From an uncultured Gemmiger sp. (lineage in GTDB: Bacteria; Bacillota; Clostridia; Oscillospirales; Ruminococcaceae), in the NCBI GenBank assembly GCA_944388245.1, contig CALXIA010000006.1, positions 1 through 64,000 on the forward strand: 64,000 nt of DNA, read 5' to 3'. The notes beneath the pieces were generated by a model that was not told the origin of the DNA, searched no databases, and was given only the letters and a program-made list of their open reading frames with translations. Of the stretch, positions 11,004-20,264 are shown one piece after another (position 1 is the first letter of the stretch; every line of letters starts with the position of its first letter). The position numbers and the translations under genes were made by a program.

Positions 11004-12650
11004 TTATTCCGCCGCCGCGGCCTCACCGGCGATACGGCCGGAGACCAGGATCTCGCTGATGGCGTTGCCGCCCAGGCGGTTGCCGGCAAAGATGCCGCCG
11101 GCGACCTCACCGGCCGCGTACAGGCCGGGGATCACGCTGCCGTCCTCGTTGAAGCTGCCATCCTCGTTGTAGCTGCCGATGGTGGCGTTGGCCGCGCTCT
11201 TGGGCACGTCCAGGCTGTCCAGTTCACCGTTCAGATAGGCGGTGTCATACTCGGTGATGGTGGCGCGCAGGGTATCGGCGCTGATGCCGGTCAGTTCCGC
11301 CGCCTCGGCCAGGGTGCAGAAGTATTCCTTGCCCTCCCGGTTGTCGGCGCTGGTGTGGTCGCCGCCGTTCTGCAGCTGGATGGTCAGGCCGTTCTCGCCG
11401 CCATAGGTCAGCTGGCCCTGGCTGAGCACGTCACGCTCGGCGCTCTCGTCCACGAACCGCTTGCCCTAGTTCTCGGTGCCGGCCGGGCTCACGAAGATCA
11501 CGTTCTCGCCCATGCCGCCGGCCAGCTTGCCATCGTCGGCCCAGCCCAGAGGCATCAGCGGGGTGAAACCCATGCCGGTGACCGCCGCGCCCACGTCCTG
11601 GGCCATGGTGATGCCCTCGCCCTGGGCCAGGCTGCGGTTGGTGGTCAGGATGTTGGCGCCGTAACCGCCGGTGGCCAGGATCACGGCCTTGTTGGCGTGC
11701 AGGGTGATGGGGGTGCCGTCGTACAGCTCGCAGTTCACGCCGGTCACGCGGCCGGTGTCATCGATGATCAGGCTCTTGGCGGTGGTGCGGTACATGACCT
11801 CGTTCGCCTCGTTGGCCTTCAGCACGGTGTTGATGGGCACCGCGAAGTAGCAGCCGTACTTGCTGTCGTCCTCGACACCGTCCACGGTGCCGCCCACAAA
11901 GGTGTTGATCCGCTGCCACATGCAGCCGATCAGGGTGTTGCAGGTGGTGCCCCAGTCAAAGATCGAGCCCTGGTCGGCCATCCAGGCCTTGGCGTCCCCG
12001 ATCTGCTCCACGAACTGGCGCACCAGGTCGATGTCGCTGTAGATCCAGTAGCTGTGATCGTTGCTCAGACGCAGACCGCCGTAGTAGGTCTGGAAAATAT
12101 GCAGTTCCGGGGTGGAGAAGACGGTCAGGTCGGTCTCCGCCGCGCCGGCGGCGATCTTGGCGTCGGCCCAGTCCAGGTATTCCCGGATCTGGGATTTCAG
12201 GGTCTGGAGGGTCTCCAGATACTCGGCATGCACGCCCCGGTTGGGCAGGTCGTACTCCTCCACGGTCAAAGCGCCGTCGGTATCCACCGTCTCGTCAAAG
12301 GGCTCCTCGCTCCAGTTCAGGATGGTGCGCAGGGTGTCCAGACGGCCCATGTCGTTGGTAGCCTTGTCGTAGGTCTCGCCGTTGTATTCGCACACACCGG
12401 TGGTGGCGTCCGGGTTCGCCGGATCCCACACCTGGTAGTCCGCCACGTTCTGGAAGGCGCAGCCGGCCACCAGGGTGTTGCCGCCGGCGTCCGCTTCCTT
12501 CTCCACGATGCAGACGGTGGCGCCGTCCTGGGCCGCGGCGGCCACGCCGGCGCCGCCGGCGCCCACGACCACCACGTCAAAGGTCTTGTCCACCGCTTCG
12601 CCCGGGGTCACCTCATAGGGGGACGGCACGGTGCTGACCGGGGCGGTGCC
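11004..12650 (-). pseudogene. Decayed flavocytochrome-c-type fumarate/urocanate reductase
   Basis: Two pieces in the same frame (11466-12629 and the part below it) are separated only by a TAG at 11466-11468. The FAD-binding Rossmann motif VVVVGAGGAGVAAA opens the first piece; VILATGGYGAN, FVSPAGTEN and, after the stop, GKRFVDES and GLYAAGEVAGGI identify the family. Lesions: no start codon, signal peptide or N-terminal domain; a second in-frame TAG at 12651-12653 where the homology ends; a fingerprint about 3 residues short between the last Gly and the acidic residue; probable loss of ~25 residues after ATGGYGAN; and absence of the substrate-site HHTMGG segment, its place taken by the short repeat NEDGSFNEDG. 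Family details are from memory. Very unlikely to be active. Confidence 0.82.
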
Positions 12651-14148
12651 CTACTCCCAGTTTTCCGCCCTGCCGATATACGCGCCGGTACGTCTGGGTT
12701 GCGACGGCTCGGATGAGAACATGGTGCTCTACCTGGCGGACGCCGAGATAGCCCGGCAGGCGGTGAACGCCTACAACATCCTGTTTGGGCTGGGGCTGGG
12801 GGTGACCGGCCTGATGGGGCTGTACGCCCTGTCGCTGTTCTGGCACAAGCGCAGTGAGACCTACCTGGCCTGGTTTGCCGCCTATGCCGGAATGCTCACC
12901 CTCTGGAGCCTTGGCTCGCTGCTCAGCGCTTACGCGCCAGGCGCCGCCGCCTTTCTCACCCGGAACGCCTACGGCTGGAGCGCGCTGCTCAACCTGTTTT
13001 TGTGTTTTCGGATGTTTGGCCTTCCCCTGCCCGGCCGGATCCCCGCCTGTGCGGCCGCCCTGGGAATTCTGGCGCTGTGGTGCCCGCTCAAGCTGCCGAT
13101 TTCCCACACAGCCTGGAATCTGGCCCACGCGGCGCTGTTTCTGGGCAGCCTTCTGGTGCTGGTGTGGGCCTGCGCGGCCCGGCGGCCGGGGGCCTGGCTG
13201 GCTTTGACCGGCCAGGCATTGAGCCAGGGTCTGCGGATGGTGATGGCTTTGAGCGGTCTGACCGAGATGACAGTGGGCCTTTCGCTGTGCACCATCCAGT
13301 ATGCCAAGCTGTTCAATCTGCCCTTTCTTCTCTGCGGCATGTGGATCATCAGCCGCAAATTTGCGGAACAGTTCACCCGTTCGGAGCAGCTCTCCGCCCA
13401 GCTGGAAGCGGTGAACCGGGGGCTGGAGCAGCAGGTGGAGCAGCGCACCCGGGCCCTGCGGGAGGAGCAGGTGCAGCGGGTGGCCTTTATGGCCAACGCG
13501 TTTCACGATCTTCGCACCCCGCTGTTTGTGGCGCAGGGCTGCCTGGACCAGCTGCCGCGCGCGGAGGGGGCCGAACAGCCGCTGACGGTGCTGCGGGACC
13601 GGCTGGACTTCATGCGCAAGCTGGTGGAGGACATGTTCCTGATGGCCAAGCTGGAGGAAAAACAGGTGATCTTTGACGAGGACCGGGTGCCGCTGGCGCC
13701 GCTGGCCGAGCGGGTGACCGACGGGCTGCGGGATGACGCGGCCCGCCAGCAGGTGCGGCTGACCCTGGAGTTGCGGGACCGGTGTGTGGCCTGGGGGGAC
13801 GATCTGCGGCTGGAACAGGCGCTGCAAAATCTGGTGACCAACGCGCTGCACCATACCCCCGCCGGCGGGGTGGTGACGGTGCGGCTTTACGCCGAGGGTG
13901 CCGACGCCTGCCTGGAGGTGCGGGACACCGGCCCCGGCATCCCGCCCGAGGAACAGGACCGGGTCTTTCTGCGATACTATCGCGCGCCGGGGGCCAAGCG
14001 GCAGGGCTCCAGCGGGCTGGGGCTTTCCATCGCGCAGCAGATCGTGGTGCAGCACCAGGGGCGCATCACCCTGGACAGCCGCCCCGGGCAGGGGTCGGCG
14101 TTTACCATCCGGCTGCCCGCGGTGCGGCGGCCGGCCAGCGAAGCCTGA
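12631..14148 (+). CDS. 7TM sensor histidine kinase, probably 5'-truncated
   Basis: Up to 505 residues. The first ~30 residues look like the end of an extracellular beta domain, followed by about seven membrane helices (7TMR-DISM type), a coiled coil (LEAVNRGLEQQVEQRTRAL), the H-box AFHDLRTPLFVAQ with His near residue 292, the N-box LVTNALHHTPAGG, and the ATP lid DTGPGIPPEEQD and SSGLGLSIAQQI. The kinase core is intact. The frame opens at 12619 inside fumarate-reductase-like sequence, and neither the GTG at 12631 nor the ATG at 12721 has a good ribosome site, so the true 5' end and its promoter seem lost. No response regulator is adjacent. Confidence 0.75.
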   Translation: MLTGAVPYSQFSALPIYAPVRLGCDGSDENMVLYLADAEIARQAVNAYNILFGLGLGVTGLMGLYALSLFWHKRSETYLAWFAAYAGMLTLWSLGSLLSAYAPGAAAFLTRNAYGWSALLNLFLCFRMFGLPLPGRIPACAAALGILALWCPLKLPISHTAWNLAHAALFLGSLLVLVWACAARRPGAWLALTGQALSQGLRMVMALSGLTEMTVGLSLCTIQYAKLFNLPFLLCGMWIISRKFAEQFTRSEQLSAQLEAVNRGLEQQVEQRTRALREEQVQRVAFMANAFHDLRTPLFVAQGCLDQLPRAEGAEQPLTVLRDRLDFMRKLVEDMFLMAKLEEKQVIFDEDRVPLAPLAERVTDGLRDDAARQQVRLTLELRDRCVAWGDDLRLEQALQNLVTNALHHTPAGGVVTVRLYAEGADACLEVRDTGPGIPPEEQDRVFLRYYRAPGAKRQGSSGLGLSIAQQIVVQHQGRITLDSRPGQGSAFTIRLPAVRRPASEA

Positions 14149-14167
14149 AAGCAGCGCCAACCCATAA

Positions 14168-14210
14168 CGCGCCGGCGTGCCAGGGCGAAATCCCCCGGTA
14201 CGCCGGCGCG
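14168..14210. terminator. Hairpin between convergent kinase and nptA genes
   Basis: CGCGCCGGCGT (14168-14178) and ACGCCGGCGCG (14200-14210) form a perfect 11-bp stem, with TGTTGTT following on the plus strand. Probably a shared terminator. Confidence 0.6.
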
Positions 14211-14229
14211 TGTTGTTCTGTATGCCGGT

Positions 14230-16011
14230 TCAGGCGGTGAGCTCCGCGCCCATCCGCTCGCAGTATTTTTCCCGATACTTCTCCATGCTTTCCCGGTAGC
14301 CGGGCAGCGCGCCGGTGTGCAGTTCCCGGCGCAGGGCATGGGCGTCCAGCGTTTCGTTGCGGCGCATCCCCACCAGGCGGGCCGCGATGTTGGAGCAGTG
14401 GTCCGAGATCCGCTCCAGGTCGGTGAGCACATCCAGGAAGATGATCCCGCTCTCCAGCTGGCAGGCGCCGTCCCGCAGACGGTCCACATGGCGGCGGCGC
14501 ATGGTGGTGCAGAGCAGATCGATGGTCTCCTCCAGCGGCTCCACCTGCTCCAGGCACTGGCTGCCGGGCTCGCCAAAGGCCTGGTTGGTCAGCTGCAGGA
14601 TCTCCTGGAGCGCGTCGGACAGCACCGCCATCTCCTCGTAGGCGGCCTCGCTGAAGGCCAGTTCCTTGTCCCGCATCTCCTCGCCCCGCTCCCGCACGTT
14701 GATGGCGTAATCCCCGATGCGCTCAAAATCGGTGATGAAGCTGATCAGTTCGTTCACCTGCTGGTTCTCGTCCTCCGAGAGCTCATGCTCGCTGATCCGC
14801 ACCAGATAGTTGCTGACCCCGACCTCCATCTTGTCGATCAGGCTTTCCCGCTGGTCGATCTGGTCGGCCTGTTCCTCGTCGTAGGTTTTCAGCAGCGGCA
14901 GCGCCAGCTGCACGTTGCGGGCCGCCCGGCTGCCCATCTTGGCCACGGCGTTGCGGGCCTGCTGCAGCGCCACCGCCGGGCTGGTGAACAGGCGCTCGTC
15001 CAGCACCGGCATGGTCAGGTCGGGCTCGCCGCCGGGCTTGTCCGGGATGGTGCGTTCGGCCAGCCAGGCCAGCACCCGGGTAAAGGGCATGAACAGCAGG
15101 GTGACCACCACATTGAACAGGGTGTGGAAGTTGGCGATATCCCCTTTGTTCATCACATCATACCAGAACGGAAACAGCCCCGCCGCCCGCAGGCCGTAGA
15201 TGCCCAGCAGGAACACGATGGTGCCGATGATGTTGAAATACAGATGGACCACCGCGCTGCGCTTGGCGGCGGTGGACGCGCCCATGGAGGCGATCAGCGG
15301 AGTGGAACAGGTGCCGATGTTCTGCCCCAGGATAATGGGAATGGCGCTGCCCCAGGTGACCGCGCCGGTGGCGCTGAGGGCCTGCAGAATCCCCACGCTG
15401 GCCGAGGAGCTCTGGATGGCCACCGTGACCAGCGCCCCCGCCAGCACACCCAGCAGCGGGTTCTGCAATTTGGAGAACAGGGTCAAAAACAACTCGCTCT
15501 CCCGCAGCGGATAGACGGCGGTCTCCATGGTGAACATGCCGGTGAACAGGATGCCGAATCCCATAAGCACCTGGCCGATGGTGCGCTTTTTGGGGGATTT
15601 GAAAAAGACGAACAGAATGGCGCCAGCCAGCGCCACCAGCGGCGAAAAGGTTTTGGGGTTGATCAGGGTCAGCAGCAGATTGTCGCCGCCGATGTCCGCC
15701 AGGCGGATCAGCTGCCCGGTGACGGTGGTGCCGATGTTGGCCCCCATAATGACCCCGATCGCCTGGGACAGCTGGAAGATCCCCGCGTTGACCAGGCCGA
15801 TGCAGATCACGGTGGTGCCGGCGCTGGACTGGATCAGGCCGGTGATGATGGCGCCCAGCAGCACCGCCCGCCACACCGAGCAGGTGAGCTTCTGCAGCAC
15901 CTTTTCCATTTTTCCGCCGGCGATCTTCTCCAGACCGGCGCCCATAATGGACATTCCATACAAGAACAGACCGATGCCGCCGGCCAGATTGATCAGGTCA
16001 AATATCGTCAT
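14230..16011 (-). CDS. Na+/phosphate cotransporter with PhoU-like C-terminal domain
   Basis: 593 residues. The N-terminal ~330 residues hold the two inverted Na/Pi-II repeats, with QSSAGTTVICIGLVNAG and QSSSASVGILQALSATG as the repeated QSS motifs, plus about eight membrane helices (NLAGGIGLFLYGMSIMGAGL). The C-terminal ~200 residues are a helical PhoU-like domain (ISFITDFERIGDYAINVRER and LTDLERISDHCSNIAARL). Likely imports phosphate with sodium. Start at 16011 (MTIFDLINL) preceded by GGAG; an upstream in-frame extension is not conserved in character. Monocistronic. Confidence 0.92.
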   Translation of the reverse strand: MTIFDLINLAGGIGLFLYGMSIMGAGLEKIAGGKMEKVLQKLTCSVWRAVLLGAIITGLIQSSAGTTVICIGLVNAGIFQLSQAIGVIMGANIGTTVTGQLIRLADIGGDNLLLTLINPKTFSPLVALAGAILFVFFKSPKKRTIGQVLMGFGILFTGMFTMETAVYPLRESELFLTLFSKLQNPLLGVLAGALVTVAIQSSSASVGILQALSATGAVTWGSAIPIILGQNIGTCSTPLIASMGASTAAKRSAVVHLYFNIIGTIVFLLGIYGLRAAGLFPFWYDVMNKGDIANFHTLFNVVVTLLFMPFTRVLAWLAERTIPDKPGGEPDLTMPVLDERLFTSPAVALQQARNAVAKMGSRAARNVQLALPLLKTYDEEQADQIDQRESLIDKMEVGVSNYLVRISEHELSEDENQQVNELISFITDFERIGDYAINVRERGEEMRDKELAFSEAAYEEMAVLSDALQEILQLTNQAFGEPGSQCLEQVEPLEETIDLLCTTMRRRHVDRLRDGACQLESGIIFLDVLTDLERISDHCSNIAARLVGMRRNETLDAHALRRELHTGALPGYRESMEKYREKYCERMGAELTA

Positions 16012-16257
16012 ACGCACGCTCCATTGTCCGCTGTGGTACGGGGCTCCACGCCCGGTCACGCCCCGTTGCGCAATGCCCTATACGGTTTTATTATACCAAT
16101 CCCGGGCCCGATTGCCTAGCGTTCCGCGCACTTTTCTTTTACATTTTCTTCACTTTTTCTTTACCTTTGGCCAACCTTTGGCATAAAGCACCGCGGCGGC
16201 GGCCCCGAAACGAGGCCGCCGCCCCGGTGTATGGATACAGGATAGAATAGCAAAAAA

Positions 16258-17391
16258 TCAGATCTCGTACCAGCGGATCTCGTTGGCGTCCATGTCCAGC
16301 TCAAAGCTGGAGCCGTCGCCCTTGTAGACGGTGGTGCTCTGCGGCTCGTAGGTGTTGTTCACCACGCAGTACTTGCCGTTCTTCACATAGGCGTGGACCT
16401 CCACGTTGAAGTTGGAGCTGAACCACTTGTGCAGTTCATCCTCGCTGTGGCTGGCCCACAGGATGGAGCGGTACAGGATGCGGCTGTTCTCAAAGCTGTA
16501 CAGCTCAATGTCATCGTCTTTGATGAGCATGTTCATCAGGCCGAACACGATCATCACCATGATGGCCAGGGTCACGCCCACGGCGGCACCGCGGCCGGCC
16601 TGGGTCTCGATGATGCCCTTGCCGCCAAAGACAATGTTCATCATGTACACCACCGGCGAGATGGTGCTCAACTCACTGGTGACCGGGCTGAACATCTTGG
16701 ACCAGACGAAGAAGGTGATGGTGTTGATGGTCCAGAAGGTCAGGTTGGTCTTGAAGACGTTGCGCAGCAGCGGCAGGGTGATGTAGCGGAACTGGGCCAC
16801 CTTGGAGGCGCCGTCGATGGTGGCTGCCTCGTACAGGTCGGCGGGGATGCGCTCAATGCCGGACAGGAAGATCAGCATGTAGTAGCCCACCGCGCCAAAG
16901 ATAAAGGCGATCAGCATGCTCCAGAACTTCATGGTGGAACCCAGCCATTTGATGGGGTCGCCGCCGAAAAGCTGGATGATGTCGTTGAACATGCCGTACT
17001 TGTCACTGAAGACATACTGGGTCCACATGGTGGCCAGGGCCACAGCGCTGATGACGTTGGGCAGGTAGATGATGGCGCGGAAGGTGGCCTTGCCGCGCAC
17101 ACCGCTGGTCAGGATGACCGCCATCAGCAGGCTGATGAGCAGGGTCACGATGCCGCCCACCACCCAGATGCGCAGGATGTTGAACATGGCGCCCTTAAAG
17201 CTGGGGTTCTTCCACAGGGCCGTAAAGTTGTCGATCCCCACAAAGGTCCATTTGTCGAAGCTCGCCGTGACGGTGGACACATCAAAAAAACTCATGAACA
17301 CGGTGCGGATCACCGGGTACAGGAACATGATGCAGAAACACAGCACAGCAGGGGTGAGGAACGTGACGATCATTTCCTTGTCTTGTTTCAC
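16258..17391 (-). CDS. Chimera: sugar ABC permease fused to a GH112-phosphorylase-like C-terminal tail
   Basis: Residues 1 to ~294 are a normal MalF/UgpA-type permease: six membrane helices and the EAA loop EAATIDGASKVAQFRYITLP that contacts the ATPase. After GLMNMLIKDDDIEL, where such permeases end, the frame continues for about 82 residues (YSFENSRILYRSILWASHSE, then NGKYCVVNNTYEPQSTTVY, ending NEIRWYEI). That soluble tail resembles the C-terminal domain of GH112 galacto-N-biose/lacto-N-biose phosphorylases as I remember them. The expected second permease and the phosphorylase body are absent, so I infer a deletion joining the two genes near 16500-16515. GTG at 17391 chosen (AGAGGG 11 nt upstream); GTG 17403 or ATG 17373 are possible. 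Confidence 0.72.
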   Translation of the reverse strand: MKQDKEMIVTFLTPAVLCFCIMFLYPVIRTVFMSFFDVSTVTASFDKWTFVGIDNFTALWKNPSFKGAMFNILRIWVVGGIVTLLISLLMAVILTSGVRGKATFRAIIYLPNVISAVALATMWTQYVFSDKYGMFNDIIQLFGGDPIKWLGSTMKFWSMLIAFIFGAVGYYMLIFLSGIERIPADLYEAATIDGASKVAQFRYITLPLLRNVFKTNLTFWTINTITFFVWSKMFSPVTSELSTISPVVYMMNIVFGGKGIIETQAGRGAAVGVTLAIMVMIVFGLMNMLIKDDDIELYSFENSRILYRSILWASHSEDELHKWFSSNFNVEVHAYVKNGKYCVVNNTYEPQSTTVYKGDGSSFELDMDANEIRWYEI

Positions 17392-17437
17392 GAAACAGTG
17401 CACCCTCTTTCACACTTACACGATAGATACAAGAAAG

Positions 17438-17466
17438 GCATGGCGGCGGTTCTTCCGCCGCCATGC
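17438..17466 (-). other. Intercistronic hairpin between binding protein and permease
   Basis: A perfect 12-bp stem (GCATGGCGGCGG with its complement) has CTTTCTT after it on the minus strand. Such hairpins often hold permease expression below that of the binding protein. Confidence 0.55.
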
Positions 17467-17502
17467 CCAATTTCGGTCTATACCAAAGAGTTGGGTATGC
17501 GC

Positions 17503-18792
17503 TTAGTACAGAGCGTCCATGGAGTCCACGAACTCCTGCGCGGTCATGGTGCCCTCAAACAGCTGAGCCAGATACGCAGTCAGGGATTCCTTGATATCAG
17601 CGTTGTCGTTCAGGCCCATGTTCCAGTCGTACACGTCGGTCTGGGCATTGAAGCCATCCCGCACGCCGGCGATCATCTCGGGCCACTCGGTGTTGCGGGT
17701 GTCGACCGGGATGCTGCTGGTCTCCAGCGCCATGGTCTGATCCCATTCGCCGCTGGTGATGAACATGATGAAGTCAAAGGCAGCCTGAGCATTGGCGCTG
17801 TTCTTGTTCACAGCCATCGCCTGGGCGCCGATGTTGGCCACGGTGGCAGGATCGGTGCCGCCCATGTCGGGGAAGTTGAAGAAGCCCCAGGTCTCGTCGC
17901 AGTCGGTGTTGTTGGTGATCTCGCTGGGAACCCAGGAAGCGTTGATGACCATGGAAGCGGTGCCAAAGCCGATCTCGTTCTCACCGGCGGGGTAAGCGTC
18001 GGGAGAGGTGCTGCTCAGGTAGCCGTTCTCCTTCAGGTCCACGATGGCCTGAGCGGCCTGCTTGGCAGCCTCGTTCTCAGCCCAGCCGCCTTCCTTGGCC
18101 AGGGTGGAGACAGCCTCCTGGCCGATCAGGCGGGCCAGCAGGAAGCCGTAGGCGTACATGGTGTAGGCGTCATCCTGCGCCAGAGCGGTGTAGCCGGCGT
18201 CCTTCAGAGCCTTGCAGGTGGTCAGCAACTCATCCCAGGTGGTGGGAACGATGGCGTTGCCTTCCTCGTCCACCAGACCGGCGGCCTCAAAGCTGCTCAT
18301 GGTGAAGAACACGCCGGAGGTGTAGGGCTGGTAGGGGATGCAGACCAGGCTGCCGGCCCAGCGGCGCACCGCGGCGGGCAGAGCGGCCACGGCAAAGTCC
18401 TCATAGCCGGCGGCAGCGGCCATATCCTCCAGATCGTAGCAGTAGCTGCTGAACTGGGTGGACACGCGCTGGAAGTCGTCGTCGAACACGTCGATGCTCT
18501 CGCCGCCGTCCAGAGCCGCGGCCAGAACGGTGGTGATGTCACGGCCCTTCCACTCGATGTTCACGTGGATGCCGGTCTCGGCCTCGAAGGCCGCGGCAGC
18601 CTCCGCGATCACCTTGCCCTGGGGCTCCTCGCTGGTCCACATGGACCAGTAGGTGATGCTCTGGGCGGCGGTGCTGCTGTCACCGGCGGCGGAAGAACCG
18701 CCGGCCGGCGCGCTGCTTCCGGTGTCGCCGCCGCAAGCCGCCAGGCTTAGAGCCATGGCCAGAACCAGCACAATTGCCAGAATCTTTTTCAT
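17503..18792 (-). CDS. Extracellular sugar-binding lipoprotein of an ABC transporter
   Basis: 429 residues. It has a lipoprotein signal peptide (MKKILAIVLVLAMALSLAAC, lipobox LAAC), a Ser/Ala/Gly-rich linker to about residue 45, then a family-1 solute-binding fold opening with ITYWSMWTSEEPQG and ending in GTMTAQEFVDSMDALY. It should hand an oligosaccharide to the membrane permease. The setting beside a NahK-type kinase and a nucleotidyltransferase suggests lacto-N-biose or galacto-N-biose from milk or mucin glycans; this is inference. The start at 18792 follows AAGGAGGAG. Confidence 0.9.
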   Translation of the reverse strand: MKKILAIVLVLAMALSLAACGGDTGSSAPAGGSSAAGDSSTAAQSITYWSMWTSEEPQGKVIAEAAAAFEAETGIHVNIEWKGRDITTVLAAALDGGESIDVFDDDFQRVSTQFSSYCYDLEDMAAAAGYEDFAVAALPAAVRRWAGSLVCIPYQPYTSGVFFTMSSFEAAGLVDEEGNAIVPTTWDELLTTCKALKDAGYTALAQDDAYTMYAYGFLLARLIGQEAVSTLAKEGGWAENEAAKQAAQAIVDLKENGYLSSTSPDAYPAGENEIGFGTASMVINASWVPSEITNNTDCDETWGFFNFPDMGGTDPATVANIGAQAMAVNKNSANAQAAFDFIMFITSGEWDQTMALETSSIPVDTRNTEWPEMIAGVRDGFNAQTDVYDWNMGLNDNADIKESLTAYLAQLFEGTMTAQEFVDSMDALY

Positions 18793-18843
18793 TGTTTGCT
18801 CTCCTCCTTAATTCTTATCCTTTTACCGGCGAACGATCCCGAT

Positions 18844-18880
18844 CGCTCTGCGTATGTGCCCGAAGCACATACGCAGAGCG
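18844..18880 (-). promoter_or_regulatory. Perfect 16-bp hairpin in the transporter leader
   Basis: CGCTCTGCGTATGTGC (18844-18859), a 5-nt loop and the exact complement (18865-18880), between the transporter promoter and the binding-protein start. No T-run follows in either direction, so it is a leader structure rather than a simple terminator. The 450-nt stretch 18793-19242 between the divergent genes holds this hairpin, the promoter below and otherwise AT-rich sequence. Confidence 0.6.
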
Positions 18881-18941
18881 GCGGGGCGCCCCGCCGGTCC
18901 GATCATTGGGCGCCGCTTGCGCGGCACTCTCCACACTTACA

Positions 18942-18969
18942 AGTATACTAACTTGGCGTGTCAAAACAA
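18942..18969 (-). promoter_or_regulatory. Probable promoter of the sugar transporter operon
   Basis: On the minus strand, TTGTTT (18964-18969), a 16-nt spacer and TATACT (18942-18947). AT-rich DNA upstream could hold the AraC binding site; I found no clear operator repeat. Confidence 0.5.
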
Positions 18970-19242
18970 GCAAATAGTGCTGACTATTTTATAAATATTG
19001 TCTTGTTGCTGTTTTGTAAAAAATGATTGCAATTCTTTTGTTGTTTTTCATGTATTCTTTACACAAAATTCTTTGCAAAATTTTGTAAGCCCTTTTCTCC
19101 GCTTTTCGACGATTCCCGCCATTCCCATTCTTGCGTCTTTGCCCCCGTCGCGGTATACTTAATACGCCGATTCCTAGTAAAAACGCGCGTGCGCGCGCGA
19201 AAATGCCTCTCGCAAGATTGCTAAAAAAGGCAGGTGTTTTCC

Positions 19243-20112
19243 ATGAGCAATACCCGCTATGATTTTACCCCCCGGGTGCGGGTGCAGAGTTCGGTAAATC
19301 TGCTGTATGTGACCCGCAGCCGCTACGGCGGCGACTGGCACAGCCTGCTGCACGCGCACCACTGTGCCGAACTGTTTTACGTGCTCAACGGTTCGGGATT
19401 CTTCCAGGTGGAAAACGAGCAGTTTCCCCTGCGGCCCAACGATATGGTGCTGGTCAATCCCCAGGTGGAGCACACCGAGGTCAGCTTTTCCGACAGCCCG
19501 ATGGAATACATTGTGATCGGGGTGGAGGGGGTGCATTTTCTGGATGAGCGGCAGAACGAGACCCGCTATGTGCGGCTGACCAATCTGCCCGACCGGGAGG
19601 ATTACCTGTTCTATCTGCGCACCCTGCTGCGGGAGATGGAGCATCCGGACCTGGGCCATGAGATCATCTGCCAGGGCCTGACCGAGGTGCTTCTGGCCCA
19701 GCTGAGCCGCCATATCCTCCAGGTAGAGCAGAAATCCGGCCAGCGCAAGGCCGGGCACGAATGCGCCAAGGCCCGCCGGTACATCGACGAAAATTTCACC
19801 GAGAACATCACCCTGGACCTGCTGGCCGAGTTGACCCACATGAACAAATACTATCTGGTGCACGCCTTCAACCGGGAGATCGGCTGCAGCCCCATCAACT
19901 ATCTGATCGCCCGGCGCATCACCGAGAGCAAACGGCTGCTGGCCACCACCAACCATTCGGTCAGCCAGATCAGCCAGGTGCTGGGATTTTCCAGCCCCAG
20001 CTACTTCAGCCAGAGTTTCAAAAAGGCGCTGGGGGTGGGGCCCAGCGAGTACCGGCGCCGGGCCCAACGCCAGGCGACCGCGTCCGACGGGGTCAAATCC
20101 GCGGACAAATGA
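19243..20112 (+). CDS. AraC-family transcriptional regulator
   Basis: 289 residues. The N-terminal cupin ligand-binding domain (HAHHCAELFYVLNGSG, LRPNDMVLVNPQVEHT) is followed by the C-terminal pair of helix-turn-helices (ITLDLLAELTHMNKYYLVHAF, then VSQISQVLGFSSPSYFSQSF and GVGPSEYRR). Divergent from the binding-protein gene and upstream of the kinase genes, so it probably senses the sugar and controls both arms. Start at 19243, with AGGTG 6 nt upstream. Confidence 0.92.
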   Translation: MSNTRYDFTPRVRVQSSVNLLYVTRSRYGGDWHSLLHAHHCAELFYVLNGSGFFQVENEQFPLRPNDMVLVNPQVEHTEVSFSDSPMEYIVIGVEGVHFLDERQNETRYVRLTNLPDREDYLFYLRTLLREMEHPDLGHEIICQGLTEVLLAQLSRHILQVEQKSGQRKAGHECAKARRYIDENFTENITLDLLAELTHMNKYYLVHAFNREIGCSPINYLIARRITESKRLLATTNHSVSQISQVLGFSSPSYFSQSFKKALGVGPSEYRRRAQRQATASDGVKSADK

Positions 20113-20157
20113 ACCACAAAGCGGATTTTTGTGCAAAGAACGGGGCTGTTTTTGCTC

Positions 20158-20186
20158 TTGCGTCCCCTGGGATCAGCCCGTAGAAT
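20158..20186 (+). promoter_or_regulatory. Promoter of the nucleotidyltransferase-nahK operon
   Basis: TTGCGT (20158-20163), a 17-nt spacer and TAGAAT (20181-20186), about 80 nt upstream of the start. Confidence 0.5.
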
Positions 20187-20264
20187 AATAACCAGAGAAT
20201 CCATTCCCGCTACCCGCGGCCGCCCGCCGGCGGCCGGTTTTGCAAATTGAAAGGAGTCTGTATC

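Noticed and set aside
11466..12653. TAG codons in the reductase gene as recoded amber (pyrrolysine)
   Set aside because: TAG serves as a normal stop in neighbours (5254, 5459), no pyl genes are in view, and the gene has other lesions including loss of its active-site segment.
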